26,881 nucleotides of DNA. Origin: a virus. The position numbers were made by a program, and so were the translations under genes. The notes under the pieces were generated by a model. The model saw nothing but the letters and a program-made list of their open reading frames with translations, was not told the DNA's origin and made no database searches. The stretch spans positions 1-26,881 of the IMG/VR virus record IMGVR_UViG_3300047550_005314. One strand, given 5' to 3'. Below are positions 1 through 7,850 of this stretch, piece after piece (the first letter of the stretch is position 1; each line of letters opens with the position of its first letter).

Positions 1-1691
1 TAAAGGAAATTGCGAGCTTTTGAGTCCTGTAGAATTACGCCTGGTGACGTATTTGTAGCGGAAACAGCGGCGTTATCTATGTCTGTTATAGCGAGGGACA
101 TCTTGGAGCTATAAATAGTACCGCACCTATGATAAAAGCTAATTGTTACTTCTCCTAGCTCAGTAAAAGATGCCACACTTAGAGACTCTTTGTATTCGTC
201 AGAAACTATTATTCTATATTTAAGAGTATTAGCATTTCTTACAGTAGCATTAGAAGCAGCAGATGAGTCTGTTAAAGAAACAGCTATAGAAAAATTTGAA
301 CCAGCAACGTCAGTAGTTACAGGGACAGCCGCGCCAAGAGACTCCCAATTGGTAGCATTATCTATTTTTCTCTGAAGCTGGTAAGATGTTATTGGTACAA
401 GAAGAGAGTTTTTCTTAATCGTAGCCGTATAAATTATATTATCGTTATCTCCCTTGTATCTTGTAAGCGATCCAATATTAGGAGCGGGAGACGCTAAAAG
501 AGACGGAGCAACATAAGTATTAGGATTAAATGTATAAATAATAGAATTAGTACCGCCACTGCTATCAGTCACAGTCAATCTATAATATAAGCTTGTAGTA
601 TCATATTTTTCATGATTGAAAGTATCAGAAATAGGAGACGATGGCGGATTTGTAGGTGGCAAAACGCTACTAGACCAATTTAAAACAGTAGTAACATCGG
701 ATATATTAGTCCAAGAAGAAGAAGATCCTTTTTTTCTTTCTATTTTAATAGAAGACACCGTGGCATTTTTAGTTCTTATCGTATAATTAAACTCTATTTC
801 TAAAGTTTTAGCACCAGATTCTCCAAATTCTATAACATCTCCACTAAAAATATTCAGCGTTGGGCTCAAAGCTTCTAAACAAGCCATTAATATTACTTCT
901 TTTGGCGTTTTATTTTTTGCTAGAACTAAATCTCCATTTGCATACTTACCAAAAGTTTTCCCAGCGGCTATTGACACTTCAAAATCATCATCAAAAACCT
1001 CTCCACTCCCACCTCCCGTACCTATTTCTTGTAAACCTAAAACCCCGACCGTAGCAGTGTTAACAACAAGATAAACCTTCTTATCTTGTATTACAGAACA
1101 AATCTGACCCGCGTAAGCAGATGTATTATTAGATATATAATTTTCTAAATCAGCAAGAGTATTAAAATTTCCTTTTACAAAAATTTCTGTCCAGCAATGA
1201 TTTGGGTCGTTGCTTCCCGAAATTACATCGTAAGTCGCCGAATCAACGCCACCAACCGGTCCAAATTCGCCTAATTCATCAACTACAGTTCCATCATCGA
1301 AATCATCCAGATTCTGTTTTCCTGGATTTAATAAAATAGTTTTTTTGGCTGATCTATAAAAAAGCCATTTTTTGAGAGATACCGGCTCGCCAGGCTTAGT
1401 TATATCTATTTCATTTATTTCTCTTGGAATTAATTGGTAATATTTATTTTCAGAAATAACATAAACAATCATTCCCACTTTTCTTCTTCCGCTTGAAAAT
1501 AAGTCTTCGCTAATGCTATCTACAGACGGAATAGCATTTCTATATTCTATTGATGGCAACTCTATATATCCACCAATACCCCAATGAGAATAATGACTTC
1601 CGTATGTTACGTCTTTATTGACTACAGCTAAAGGAGTATTCGTTTTTCTATTTGAAATTTGTAAATCTAAAATATAATCAGGACTAGGCAT
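1..1691 (-). CDS. Large virion appendage protein, 3' end beyond the window
   Basis: The frame is open from an ATG at 1691 to the left edge without a stop, giving at least 563 residues. The start follows an A-rich tract (AAAAATAAAAATT), as for other genes here. The N-terminus begins MPSPDYILDLQIS. The middle (about residues 240-560) holds several beta-rich segments with Ig/fibronectin-like spacing, such as LYYRLTVTDSSGG and LKYRIIVSDEYK, and a Gly/Ser linker near residue 228. There is no signal peptide, membrane segment or catalytic motif. It is the last gene visible after the capsid and Ig-like genes, which suits a tail, neck or fibre-associated protein. The exact role is not recognised; that it is a real gene is near certain from the open frame and its composition. 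Confidence 0.8.
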   Translation of the reverse strand, partial: MPSPDYILDLQISNRKTNTPLAVVNKDVTYGSHYSHWGIGGYIELPSIEYRNAIPSVDSISEDLFSSGRRKVGMIVYVISENKYYQLIPREINEIDITKPGEPVSLKKWLFYRSAKKTILLNPGKQNLDDFDDGTVVDELGEFGPVGGVDSATYDVISGSNDPNHCWTEIFVKGNFNTLADLENYISNNTSAYAGQICSVIQDKKVYLVVNTATVGVLGLQEIGTGGGSGEVFDDDFEVSIAAGKTFGKYANGDLVLAKNKTPKEVILMACLEALSPTLNIFSGDVIEFGESGAKTLEIEFNYTIRTKNATVSSIKIERKKGSSSSWTNISDVTTVLNWSSSVLPPTNPPSSPISDTFNHEKYDTTSLYYRLTVTDSSGGTNSIIYTFNPNTYVAPSLLASPAPNIGSLTRYKGDNDNIIYTATIKKNSLLVPITSYQLQRKIDNATNWESLGAAVPVTTDVAGSNFSIAVSLTDSSAASNATVRNANTLKYRIIVSDEYKESLSVASFTELGEVTISFYHRCGTIYSSKMSLAITDIDNAAVSATNTSPGVILQDSKARNFL

Positions 1692-1702
1692 AATTTTTAT
1701 TT

Positions 1703-2707
1703 TTAAACGCAAGAATAAATAGTGAAATCTTGAGTAGTGCCAGCAGGATAAGAGGTTGATGCATCAAATGAAAGAAGCTTATACGAATTTCCATTTAAAG
1801 TAATCGCAGTACCAGTACTTCCATTATTATATGTTGTAAATATTTTTATACCCATTTGATTATTAACCAGATCAGTCTCTCCTGTTTGTATATAATTATT
1901 AGGAGTATTAGAGCCAACTGGAGAAGGGAAAGCTATTAGGCACTTGATTGAAGTTCCAGTACTAAGTTGACCTGCTCCAGCGACGTATGTTAATGCCCAA
2001 TTTTTAGCCGCATTTCCTAAAGCAAGATAATTCGAGGAGCATATATTTTCTGTATGAATTGTTACTCTATCGTTAGATGTACCAGTAAGTGTTCCTCCAT
2101 TTGCGGTTGTAAGTCTGCCCTTAAGAAAATCTTCAAATGAAATTGTTGTAACCACTCCAGAGATATATTTTCTAAATAACGGACCATAAAGACTATTTGC
2201 ATTAAATGATGCAAAATCCCCAGTTGAAGCAGCAGCCGCAGTTGAAGACGCCGCATAAATTACATATATCGGATTAGCTTGCGGTGTTACCGTCGGCGTA
2301 GGCGTAATGGTCGGCGTAGGCGTGATCGTTGGCGTAGGCGTAATGGTCGGCGTAGGCGTGATCGTTGGCGTAGGCGTGATCGTTGGCGTAGGCGTGATCG
2401 TTGGCGTAGGCGTGATCGTTGGCGTAGGCGTAATGGTTGGCGTAGGCGTAATGGTTGGCGTAGGCGTAATGGTTGGCGTAGGCGTAGGAGTAGCTTGCGC
2501 TATAAAAAAGCTAATAGAATTATTGCATTTGCCAAGAGAAGTTACAGTAATGCTTGTAGCGCAATCGCTTACCGAAACAACTTTTCCATTTAGTAATTCA
2601 GCTTTCGAAAGTATTGCCGGATTAGCCAATCCCACATCAGCAGTAATAGAAAAATCTGGACCAAGCCCTTCACCCATTCCAGCATTCAATGTTAATAAAA
2701 TATCCAT
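1703..2707 (-). CDS. Virion-type protein with (TPTPTI)n hinge between two domains
   Basis: 334 residues in three parts. Residues 1-70 form a small beta-rich domain related to the 103-residue protein encoded at 24191-24502 on the other strand (shared pattern AELLNG, then D-A-T-S-I-T-V-T-S). Residues about 72-140 are a run of TPTPTI hexapeptides encoded by 18-bp tandem repeats. Residues about 145-334 are a Ser/Thr/Gly/Asn-rich beta domain without recognised catalytic motifs. Pro-Thr runs act as stiff extended linkers or as sites of O-glycosylation in other surface proteins. Here it probably spaces a distal domain away from the particle. The start lies 17 nt after a GTGTA motif. The function of the end domains is unknown. 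Confidence 0.75.
   Translation of the reverse strand: MDILLTLNAGMGEGLGPDFSITADVGLANPAILSKAELLNGKVVSVSDCATSITVTSLGKCNNSISFFIAQATPTPTPTITPTPTITPTPTITPTPTITPTPTITPTPTITPTPTITPTPTITPTPTITPTPTITPTPTVTPQANPIYVIYAASSTAAAASTGDFASFNANSLYGPLFRKYISGVVTTISFEDFLKGRLTTANGGTLTGTSNDRVTIHTENICSSNYLALGNAAKNWALTYVAGAGQLSTGTSIKCLIAFPSPVGSNTPNNYIQTGETDLVNNQMGIKIFTTYNNGSTGTAITLNGNSYKLLSFDASTSYPAGTTQDFTIYSCV
2295..2492. repeat. 18-bp tandem repeat, 10 full units plus a partial
   Basis: On the plus strand each unit starts GGCGTAGGCGT and ends AATGGTC, GATCGTT or AATGGTT. The unit variants are clustered rather than random, which suggests duplication by slippage or recombination. 18 bp is six codons, so gain or loss of units keeps the minus-strand frame and only changes hinge length. 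The repeat is much more GC-rich than the DNA around it. Confidence 0.97.
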
Positions 2708-2724
2708 TATATTATTTGAGTATA

Positions 2725-2729
2725 TACAC
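2725..2729 (-). promoter_or_regulatory. GTGTA motif ahead of the repeat-protein gene
   Basis: CTGTGTATATACTCAAATAA on the minus strand, 17 nt before the ATG at 2707, in the 30-bp gap after the Ig-like protein gene. Confidence 0.4.
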
Positions 2730-2737
2730 AGTTTTTT

Positions 2738-3181
2738 TTAAATTCGAGATAAAGAAAAAATAGATTCAATAGAACAAAAAGAATTTCCAACATCTCTAGC
2801 AGATCCACCATTAAACTCGCAATCACAAAAATCTATTCTTGTTACATCACCAGTCACAGAAAGAGTGCCCCTTAAATAGGTTGTCATTTTTTTTTGATTT
2901 AATATTTGTAAATCATAATCATAAACCCCAGGAGGCATCCCCATTTTACACCCAATTTTTTCTTTTAAAATTATAGTATAATCATCCGGAATCTGCACAG
3001 AATTGTCAAGAGTGGACCAGCTTAAAACTATTGCGCAATTTTTTTTATTTTTTACATGTAGATTTATTTCAGTTCCGGCAATACTTAAATAACCTCCAGA
3101 AGAGTCTTTTATTTTTAAAGAAATCGGACCGTAAGCATCGCCTCTATAAGCATCTGGTAAATTATAAATAGTTGGAATCAT
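2738..3181 (-). CDS. Ig-like structural protein (BppU N-terminal type)
   Basis: 147 residues. The pattern YRGDAYGPISLKIKDSSGG, then IAGTEINLHVKN, then GVYDYDLQI, then LRGTLSVTGDVTR matches the beta-sandwich seen at the N-terminus of baseplate-upper-type proteins and many small phage structural proteins; this is recognised by pattern only. Six cysteines lie scattered, most in the C-terminal half. It is the first gene after the terminator that closes the capsid operon and has its own GTGTA motif 35 nt upstream, so it is probably transcribed separately from the major capsid gene. It is likely an adaptor or appendage-attachment protein. Confidence 0.65.
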   Translation of the reverse strand: MIPTIYNLPDAYRGDAYGPISLKIKDSSGGYLSIAGTEINLHVKNKKNCAIVLSWSTLDNSVQIPDDYTIILKEKIGCKMGMPPGVYDYDLQILNQKKMTTYLRGTLSVTGDVTRIDFCDCEFNGGSARDVGNSFCSIESIFSLSRI

Positions 3182-3216
3182 AATTAATCAAAAAAATATA
3201 ACTATATAAATTAGTT

Positions 3217-3221
3217 TACAC
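3217..3221 (-). promoter_or_regulatory. GTGTA motif ahead of the Ig-like protein gene
   Basis: ACGTGTAAACTAATTTATA on the minus strand, 35 nt before the ATG at 3181 and about 40 nt after the terminator that ends the capsid operon. This is where a new promoter would be expected. Confidence 0.45.
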
Positions 3222-3259
3222 GTTTAGTGATAATAAATATCACTAAAAAAAAGATTATT

Positions 3260-3299
3260 TAACAAAAAAGAAAGCCCCGAACGAGTCGGGGCTTTCTTT
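3260..3299 (-). terminator. Rho-independent terminator of the capsid operon
   Basis: A perfect 14-bp stem (arms 3267-3280 and 3286-3299, core GCCCCGA/TCGGGGC) with a 5-nt loop. On the minus strand it is followed by a run of T residues (complement of the A run at 3262-3267). It lies 22 bp after the stop of the major capsid gene. It is the only strong GC-rich terminator I found in the window. Confidence 0.93.
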
Positions 3300-3320
3300 A
3301 ATTTTACTTGTTTATTTTTA

Positions 3321-4445
3321 TTAAACAATAATGCCAGCAACAGCTTTAGCATCAAGGGCGACGCGACCCTCTTCCAAGCCGCCATAAAAACCAACCTTGC
3401 CAGAGCGAGCCAAAAATTGGTCATCTGGACGAAGATTAAAGCTTCCACCTGTTTCAGCATTAACAGCCAATGTGCGAATAAATGATCTACGTGAACGATC
3501 GATACCAATGAGGATTTCATCAGTATCAGCAAATTCAGTACCAACAAGATCAGCGTTCTCACCTGGTTTAGCAAATTTCTTTGTTCCAGCGATTTGATCG
3601 AAAAGAACATTGTATTTGCCGCCAACGCCAAGCTCAAGAAGCTCATGAAGCGTAACTCCCCAAATATCAGTCATACCAGCGGCATTGAAAATGCGCTCGC
3701 GGACAGAATCGGTAAGAGGAACGCCAGTAGTTGCACCAACTGGACCTAATTTTGTATTAACTGGATTATAAGCAAATCCACGAATTTGCTCCATAATCTC
3801 AGGAGAAACATAGAGATCTGTTAAACCTCTTCCTTCGTTACCAACTGGAGTAGTGCCATTATAAGCGGCATTCAATCTCTTGAGAAGAGTAATTGCCTTG
3901 TTAATGTCTTCAACTTGGAAGACGTCCGAAGCCTGAGCTTTAAAAACGTGATTAACATTTTTTGTCTTGGCGTCTGCAAGCATTTTAAGAACAACATACC
4001 AAGCGTTTCTTTCTTGCTTAATAAGCACATCATTAGAAAGCCTCTCAAGACCTCTAGCTACAACGTCTAAACGACATTTGCGAACATAACGCTTATCAAA
4101 GCTAATAGCAGAATCAAGAGGATAGGTAGAAACTTTAATCTCTTGGAAGCTTCCAATCTGTTGAGTAGGAAGACCTCCGGCAACTGTTTGCTGCCAAACA
4201 GAAAATGTACCCTCGGGCTCACCATAGTAAAGATCAACTGGAATAGATGGGGAATCATCTTCATCATAACTCATGTCTTCATAAATAGCGGCAGCAGTAC
4301 CTGCCTGTAAAAGAACTTCCTGAATAACTGGAGCAATAAAAGCAGCAAAAGCGTCCTGAGCCTCAAGAGCTTGAACCTTATTACTTGAACCCATAGCTTT
4401 AACAAGTTCAACTTGCTCTGGTGTTTTTTCAAATTTGATTTTCAT
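3321..4445 (-). CDS. Major capsid protein (HK97 fold)
   Basis: 374 residues, the usual size for an HK97-fold shell protein. It begins with a charged helix (EKTPEQVELVKAM) and a long amphipathic segment with AFAAFIAPVIQEVLLQ, as in N-arm and E-loop regions. The core includes GTFSVWQQTVAGGLPTQQIG, FDKRYVRKCRLDVVARGLERL (spine-helix-like), LTDLYVSPEIMEQIRGF and a C-terminal beta segment. There is no membrane segment or signal. The position after protease/scaffold and decoration genes and before a strong terminator is the classic order for capsid operons. The terminator would allow high, defined-end transcription. Start follows ATAAAATAAAAATT. Confident for role, less so for any one subfamily. 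Confidence 0.88.
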   Translation of the reverse strand: MKIKFEKTPEQVELVKAMGSSNKVQALEAQDAFAAFIAPVIQEVLLQAGTAAAIYEDMSYDEDDSPSIPVDLYYGEPEGTFSVWQQTVAGGLPTQQIGSFQEIKVSTYPLDSAISFDKRYVRKCRLDVVARGLERLSNDVLIKQERNAWYVVLKMLADAKTKNVNHVFKAQASDVFQVEDINKAITLLKRLNAAYNGTTPVGNEGRGLTDLYVSPEIMEQIRGFAYNPVNTKLGPVGATTGVPLTDSVRERIFNAAGMTDIWGVTLHELLELGVGGKYNVLFDQIAGTKKFAKPGENADLVGTEFADTDEILIGIDRSRRSFIRTLAVNAETGGSFNLRPDDQFLARSGKVGFYGGLEEGRVALDAKAVAGIIV

Positions 4446-4491
4446 AATTTTTATTTTATTTTCTAAATTTTATTTTCTATTTAGCGTTGTA

Positions 4492-5022
4492 TTAAAGCTT
4501 AATGTCGATCAAGACAAAGTTACTTGAGTCCTTTGGACCAAGCGCTTTAGCAACCATTAAGGTTGGATCATTTGTAGTAATAAGCTCGCCATTGGTATTA
4601 ATACCAAGTCCGCTTCCAAACGCTGGTGTTCCAGCAACTCCGCTATAAAGGAATAATCCGCGCTTAACAACGGGGACAGCTTCACCGCTAATGATAACAT
4701 CGCGCTCAGCAGCCTTGCGTGGTTCAAACTTTAATGGATATCCATTTTCATCAACCGATCTAACATCCTTAAGCATCATTCCGAGAACCTTAGCTGGAAC
4801 AGTTCCAGAAGGAGCAGCGGTAACTTTACTTGCAACGTTAAATCTAGCGGAGACAGTTCCATCAATAAAACTGTCATTTCCAAAAGCGGCTTCTTTGGAA
4901 AGGTCAAAGCCATTACCGACAGCGGTAACGAAAGTGCCTTTATTTCCCAAGCCACCGTCAAAAGCAAAAAGGTTGATAACCTCATGCTCATCATAATCTC
5001 TAAAAGGTCTAATTGTAGCCAT
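4492..5022 (-). CDS. Probable capsid decoration/stabilisation protein
   Basis: 176 residues, beta-rich and glycine-rich, with no membrane segment. It begins MATIRPFRDYDEHEVINLFAF and contains a conserved-looking GNGFDL segment followed by a run of alternating hydrophobics, and ends LGPKDSSNFVLIDIKL. Small proteins of this kind, encoded between the protease/scaffold gene and the major capsid gene, are commonly head-decoration or cement proteins that bind the shell after expansion. That role is inferred from order and composition; no motif proves it. The gap to the capsid gene is 46 bp with no terminator, so the two are probably co-transcribed. An alternative is a minor capsid or head-completion protein. 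Confidence 0.6.
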   Translation of the reverse strand: MATIRPFRDYDEHEVINLFAFDGGLGNKGTFVTAVGNGFDLSKEAAFGNDSFIDGTVSARFNVASKVTAAPSGTVPAKVLGMMLKDVRSVDENGYPLKFEPRKAAERDVIISGEAVPVVKRGLFLYSGVAGTPAFGSGLGINTNGELITTNDPTLMVAKALGPKDSSNFVLIDIKL

Positions 5023-5062
5023 ATTTTTTATTTATTTGTTAATTTGTTTATTTATTTGTTTA

Positions 5063-5740
5063 TTATTTATTTTCTACTTTGATAGTGTTGCTATTGAAAG
5101 CTTTGGCAAATTTTTGCCTAAGGCTATCTTCAGCAATCGCTCCATTTGGAAGAGCAACCTCTTCAGCCTGCGCCTTTTCAAGCACAACTGCAGCCTCTTG
5201 CTCTTTTTCTTCCTGCTCTGAAGCAATCACTTCAGCAGATTGTTTATTTTCAGATGTTGCACAGCCCTCATCTTTCATTTTTTCTTCTTTAGCTGTTTTT
5301 TTCTCCATCATCATTTTTTTGTTTTTGGATTTAGCAAAAACATTGAAAGCTTTATACCACTTATCAAAAGCTTCCTGATCTAAATTTTTAATTTGTTCAC
5401 CAATTATCTGACGTTCTTCGTCATCTAAAGAAAAATCCTCGTCTAATCCAGACATTCTATTTTGGAAAATTTCTTCGGCTTCACGAGCTTCTGCCTCTAG
5501 CTTAATTTTTTCAAGCTCGGCTTTTAATTGTTCACCGGTTTGTTTTAACTCTTCTAATTGAGCTTCAAGTTCAGCCTTTGTTTTTTCCGCTTCGGCAATA
5601 ACGCTGTCTTTAGCAGCTTGCTCCTCGGTAAATTTTTCGCTAGCTTTTTTAATTTCCTCTTCAAATAAAGCGCGAATATCAGTAGCGCATATCTGTTTTA
5701 AAGAATCGTCATTTAAATCTTGAATAGATTTTATAAGCAT
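5063..5740 (-). CDS. Candidate nested scaffold protein (in-frame internal start)
   Basis: An ATG at 5740, in frame at codon 334 of the protease/scaffold gene, opens a 225-residue product beginning MLIKSIQDLNDDSL. It is preceded by AAGGAAAATAAAAAA, which is both purine-rich and like the A-rich leaders of other genes here. The product would be almost pure coiled coil (about residues 50-110) with a basic/acidic tail. The start falls exactly at the boundary between the acidic linker and the scaffold. The layout matches lambda C/Nu3, where the scaffold is made from an internal start. Expression is inferred, not shown. Confidence 0.5.
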   Translation of the reverse strand: MLIKSIQDLNDDSLKQICATDIRALFEEEIKKASEKFTEEQAAKDSVIAEAEKTKAELEAQLEELKQTGEQLKAELEKIKLEAEAREAEEIFQNRMSGLDEDFSLDDEERQIIGEQIKNLDQEAFDKWYKAFNVFAKSKNKKMMMEKKTAKEEKMKDEGCATSENKQSAEVIASEQEEKEQEAAVVLEKAQAEEVALPNGAIAEDSLRQKFAKAFNSNTIKVENK

Positions 5741-6739
5741 TTTTTTATTTTCCTTTTTTGTTTTTTCTTTTTCAACATTAGCAGCAGCTAAATCATCCGC
5801 GTCTAATTTATTTGAAATTATATTTGTTTCTACAAGTTTTTCATCTAATTGGGAACTTTTTATAGATAAGTCACTCACGTCAGACTCTTCTTTTTCCTCA
5901 ACTTCATTTTCTTCTTTTGATTCTAAATCATTAGGTCCAAAAACCTTAACACCTTTAACGTCGGCTGCTGGATTATTTGTAAAACCTATTCCAAGAGGCA
6001 AAACCTCACCTATTAAATTAATAAATAAAGGCTTACCATCATCATCAAAACCCTTGCCGCCGAAATGCATTAACTTATCTTTCATTTCTGCTACTTCAGC
6101 CTCATCAGAAAGAATTGAAGCCTCGGAAAGATTTAATGACCCCTTAGCTATATTGAAATTTCTAAATCCCATTTCCCAGCTAGTAGAAATACTAAGATAA
6201 GACTCAGAAGACGGATCCGAGGAAGCTTCAAGCTTATCGGCAAATTCTTCATTTACAATTCTCCAAACAAAACCGCTCAAGACAACATTGAATGGATCTT
6301 TTTTATCCTTAACTTCATCCAAAGTTAAAGGCTTATCCGTTCCATATTCGCTAAAGCCAAAGCCAGTTATCAAGCCGGCAACATTTTTTCTCTTATGCTC
6401 TATATTCATCGGCTTGAATTTAAAATTCTCAACGGAAGATAAAGCTACATCTGTAGAAATTACTTGCCCATTTTTATTTGCTCTGTTAACAACAAAAGCA
6501 TTAAACGCAACCCCAATTAAATCATAATTTTTTTCTAAATCAATTGAAGAATCTAGAAAAGGTTTTAAAGAATCAATTCCAGCTTTAGCAATATTTATAT
6601 CAGTTTCTTGCGGCAAGAAAACTCTTATAGGGTCAGATGCAAAAATAGTTTGAAATGGAAAATTTATTTTTTCTGAAGGTCTATACTCTTCTGCTACCAA
6701 ATCTTTTACCCAGATATAAGAATTTTCAAATTTTGGCAT
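5063..6739 (-). CDS. Prohead maturation protease fused to scaffold
   Basis: 558 residues. Residues about 30-270 have the layout of a herpesvirus/phage-type prohead serine protease: a strand-rich N-terminus, the histidine segment MNIEHKRKNVAGLITG (His115) and the serine segment SESYLSISTSWEM (Ser183 or Ser185 as nucleophile candidates). Residues about 275-330 are an acidic linker. Residues about 334-558 are a long Glu/Lys/Ala coiled coil typical of an internal scaffold. The protease would cut scaffold and capsid N-termini during head maturation. An internal ATG at codon 334 may give free scaffold. The gene opens the head operon 38 nt after a GTGTA motif. Which serine is catalytic cannot be settled by eye. 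Confidence 0.82.
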   Translation of the reverse strand: MPKFENSYIWVKDLVAEEYRPSEKINFPFQTIFASDPIRVFLPQETDINIAKAGIDSLKPFLDSSIDLEKNYDLIGVAFNAFVVNRANKNGQVISTDVALSSVENFKFKPMNIEHKRKNVAGLITGFGFSEYGTDKPLTLDEVKDKKDPFNVVLSGFVWRIVNEEFADKLEASSDPSSESYLSISTSWEMGFRNFNIAKGSLNLSEASILSDEAEVAEMKDKLMHFGGKGFDDDGKPLFINLIGEVLPLGIGFTNNPAADVKGVKVFGPNDLESKEENEVEEKEESDVSDLSIKSSQLDEKLVETNIISNKLDADDLAAANVEKEKTKKENKKMLIKSIQDLNDDSLKQICATDIRALFEEEIKKASEKFTEEQAAKDSVIAEAEKTKAELEAQLEELKQTGEQLKAELEKIKLEAEAREAEEIFQNRMSGLDEDFSLDDEERQIIGEQIKNLDQEAFDKWYKAFNVFAKSKNKKMMMEKKTAKEEKMKDEGCATSENKQSAEVIASEQEEKEQEAAVVLEKAQAEEVALPNGAIAEDSLRQKFAKAFNSNTIKVENK

Positions 6740-6777
6740 GATATAAATAATAATTTATTTTTATTGTATTTTAAATT

Positions 6778-6782
6778 TACAC
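6778..6782 (-). promoter_or_regulatory. GTGTA motif ahead of the head operon
   Basis: TTGTGTAAATTTAAAATAC on the minus strand, 38 nt before the ATG at 6739, in the gap between the lysozyme gene and the protease/scaffold gene. Confidence 0.45.
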
Positions 6783-6809
6783 AATTATATAAAAAATGTC
6801 ACAATAATT

Positions 6810-7439
6810 TTATATATTACTACAAGATTCAACTAATAAAGCTTCCGACTCTCTTCTTTCTATTAATCCATCAAGATTTTTACCTCTCCAGATCCTTTTC
6901 ATTTGCCTTATTTCATGAGCTATTTTTTTATAGTCTTTCTTTGGAATCAAGACTCTTATGTTTCTCATTTCTAATCTTTTTTCTCCAACCAAGCTTGTCC
7001 CTCTATTAAAAACTAGGGATACAATAGCCCCATATGCATCCGGACATAAATCAGACAACCCAGGAAACGTTTTTTCTGCTAATTTTGTAAATTTTGTCCA
7101 AGTTAAATTCTCAAAAATCTCTTTAGCTTTTTCCCATTGAATAGTTATTCCGGCAGCTCTAAGCTTCTTAGTATACTCTCTGCCTCTTTCGGAACTTTTT
7201 CCAGAAGCACTTTTGATTAATTCTATTTCTTCTTTTTTAAGAAAGCTAAATATATTAGATAATTCGTCCTCAGAGTAATAAGCGCAATCTATTCCTATTC
7301 CAATTGTCGGACCAGAAGCTCCTCCAGGCCATGTGAACTTAGATAAATATTTTTCATAATAATCTCTGCCACCGCCCACTTCATACTTTAATAATAAATC
7401 AAGCGCTTTTTTAGATGGCTTATCTGAGTTCGTAATCAT
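6810..7439 (-). CDS. Endolysin, pesticin-type lysozyme
   Basis: 209 residues, with no signal peptide. The N-terminal half has KYEVGGGRDYYEKYLSKFTW, then PGGASGPTIGIGID, the signature of pesticin-like muramidases (T4-lysozyme superfamily). Candidate catalytic residues are Glu20, Thr45 and Asp51; the six-residue Thr-Asp spacing equals that of pesticin. The C-terminal half has VSLVFNRGTSLVG and EIRQMKRIW, as in lysozyme helical lobes. It should cut the glycan backbone of peptidoglycan at the end of infection. It overlaps by 20 bp the upstream gene for a two-segment membrane protein and closes the lysis block. With no export signal it needs a holin to reach its substrate. Confidence 0.85.
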   Translation of the reverse strand: MITNSDKPSKKALDLLLKYEVGGGRDYYEKYLSKFTWPGGASGPTIGIGIDCAYYSEDELSNIFSFLKKEEIELIKSASGKSSERGREYTKKLRAAGITIQWEKAKEIFENLTWTKFTKLAEKTFPGLSDLCPDAYGAIVSLVFNRGTSLVGEKRLEMRNIRVLIPKKDYKKIAHEIRQMKRIWRGKNLDGLIERRESEALLVESCSNI

Positions 7440-7842
7440 CTTCTTTTATATTTGTTTCAATAACTGTTACGTTATTTATATTTTCGTTAACACTTTCTAT
7501 CGTTGACGCTGAACTACTTCCATATTTTAAATCTACAACGGCTTGAGCGCCAACATAAGAAGCTATTATGATAGCTAATATCTCAATTGTTTTAGAAAAA
7601 ATAGTAACAAATCCAGCAACGAATTCTGGATTTTTTGGAATAAAAAACATTATTCCAAGACTTGCAAAATAAAAAAAAGCAAGTATAAGAACCGAAGTAA
7701 AAACAATATAAAATTTACTAGAAGCCATATGATTTATGGCTTTCATTCTTTCTACATCTTGAATTGGAGTATTTGGTGGAACTAAGTTTCCACTCAAATA
7801 CGAAACTAGAGAAATTGCCGTATTTTTAATTGCCTCGATCAT
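7420..7842 (-). CDS. Two-segment membrane protein, holin candidate
   Basis: 140 residues. Two hydrophobic helices are visible, about residues 43-68 (FYIVFTSVLILAFFYF and onwards) and 74-103 (ending IIIASYVGAQAVV), with a short loop PKNPE between them. The C-terminal tail of about 35 residues is Ser/Asn-rich then acidic (KEDDYEL). The N-terminal 40 residues are soluble. Its end overlaps the start of the lysozyme gene by 20 bp, so the two are translationally linked. Size and topology suit a class II-like holin, but holins share no sequence signature and the long soluble ends are unusual. A general inner-membrane protein is the alternative. Confidence 0.5.
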   Translation of the reverse strand: MIEAIKNTAISLVSYLSGNLVPPNTPIQDVERMKAINHMASSKFYIVFTSVLILAFFYFASLGIMFFIPKNPEFVAGFVTIFSKTIEILAIIIASYVGAQAVVDLKYGSSSASTIESVNENINNVTVIETNIKEDDYELR

Positions 7843-7850
7843 ATGTAAAT

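Noticed and set aside
2295-2492. CRISPR-like array
   Set aside because: Units abut directly with no spacers and encode a regular peptide hinge.
2279-2741. Two plus-strand reading frames ([12 protein letters not shown]-like and Arg/Trp-rich) across the tandem repeat
   Set aside because: They are low-complexity antisense readings of the 18-bp repeat; the minus-strand frame continues into normal protein on both sides.
3224-3646. 140-residue minus-strand frame overlapping the end of the capsid gene
   Set aside because: It is an out-of-frame reading of the capsid gene and runs through the terminator.
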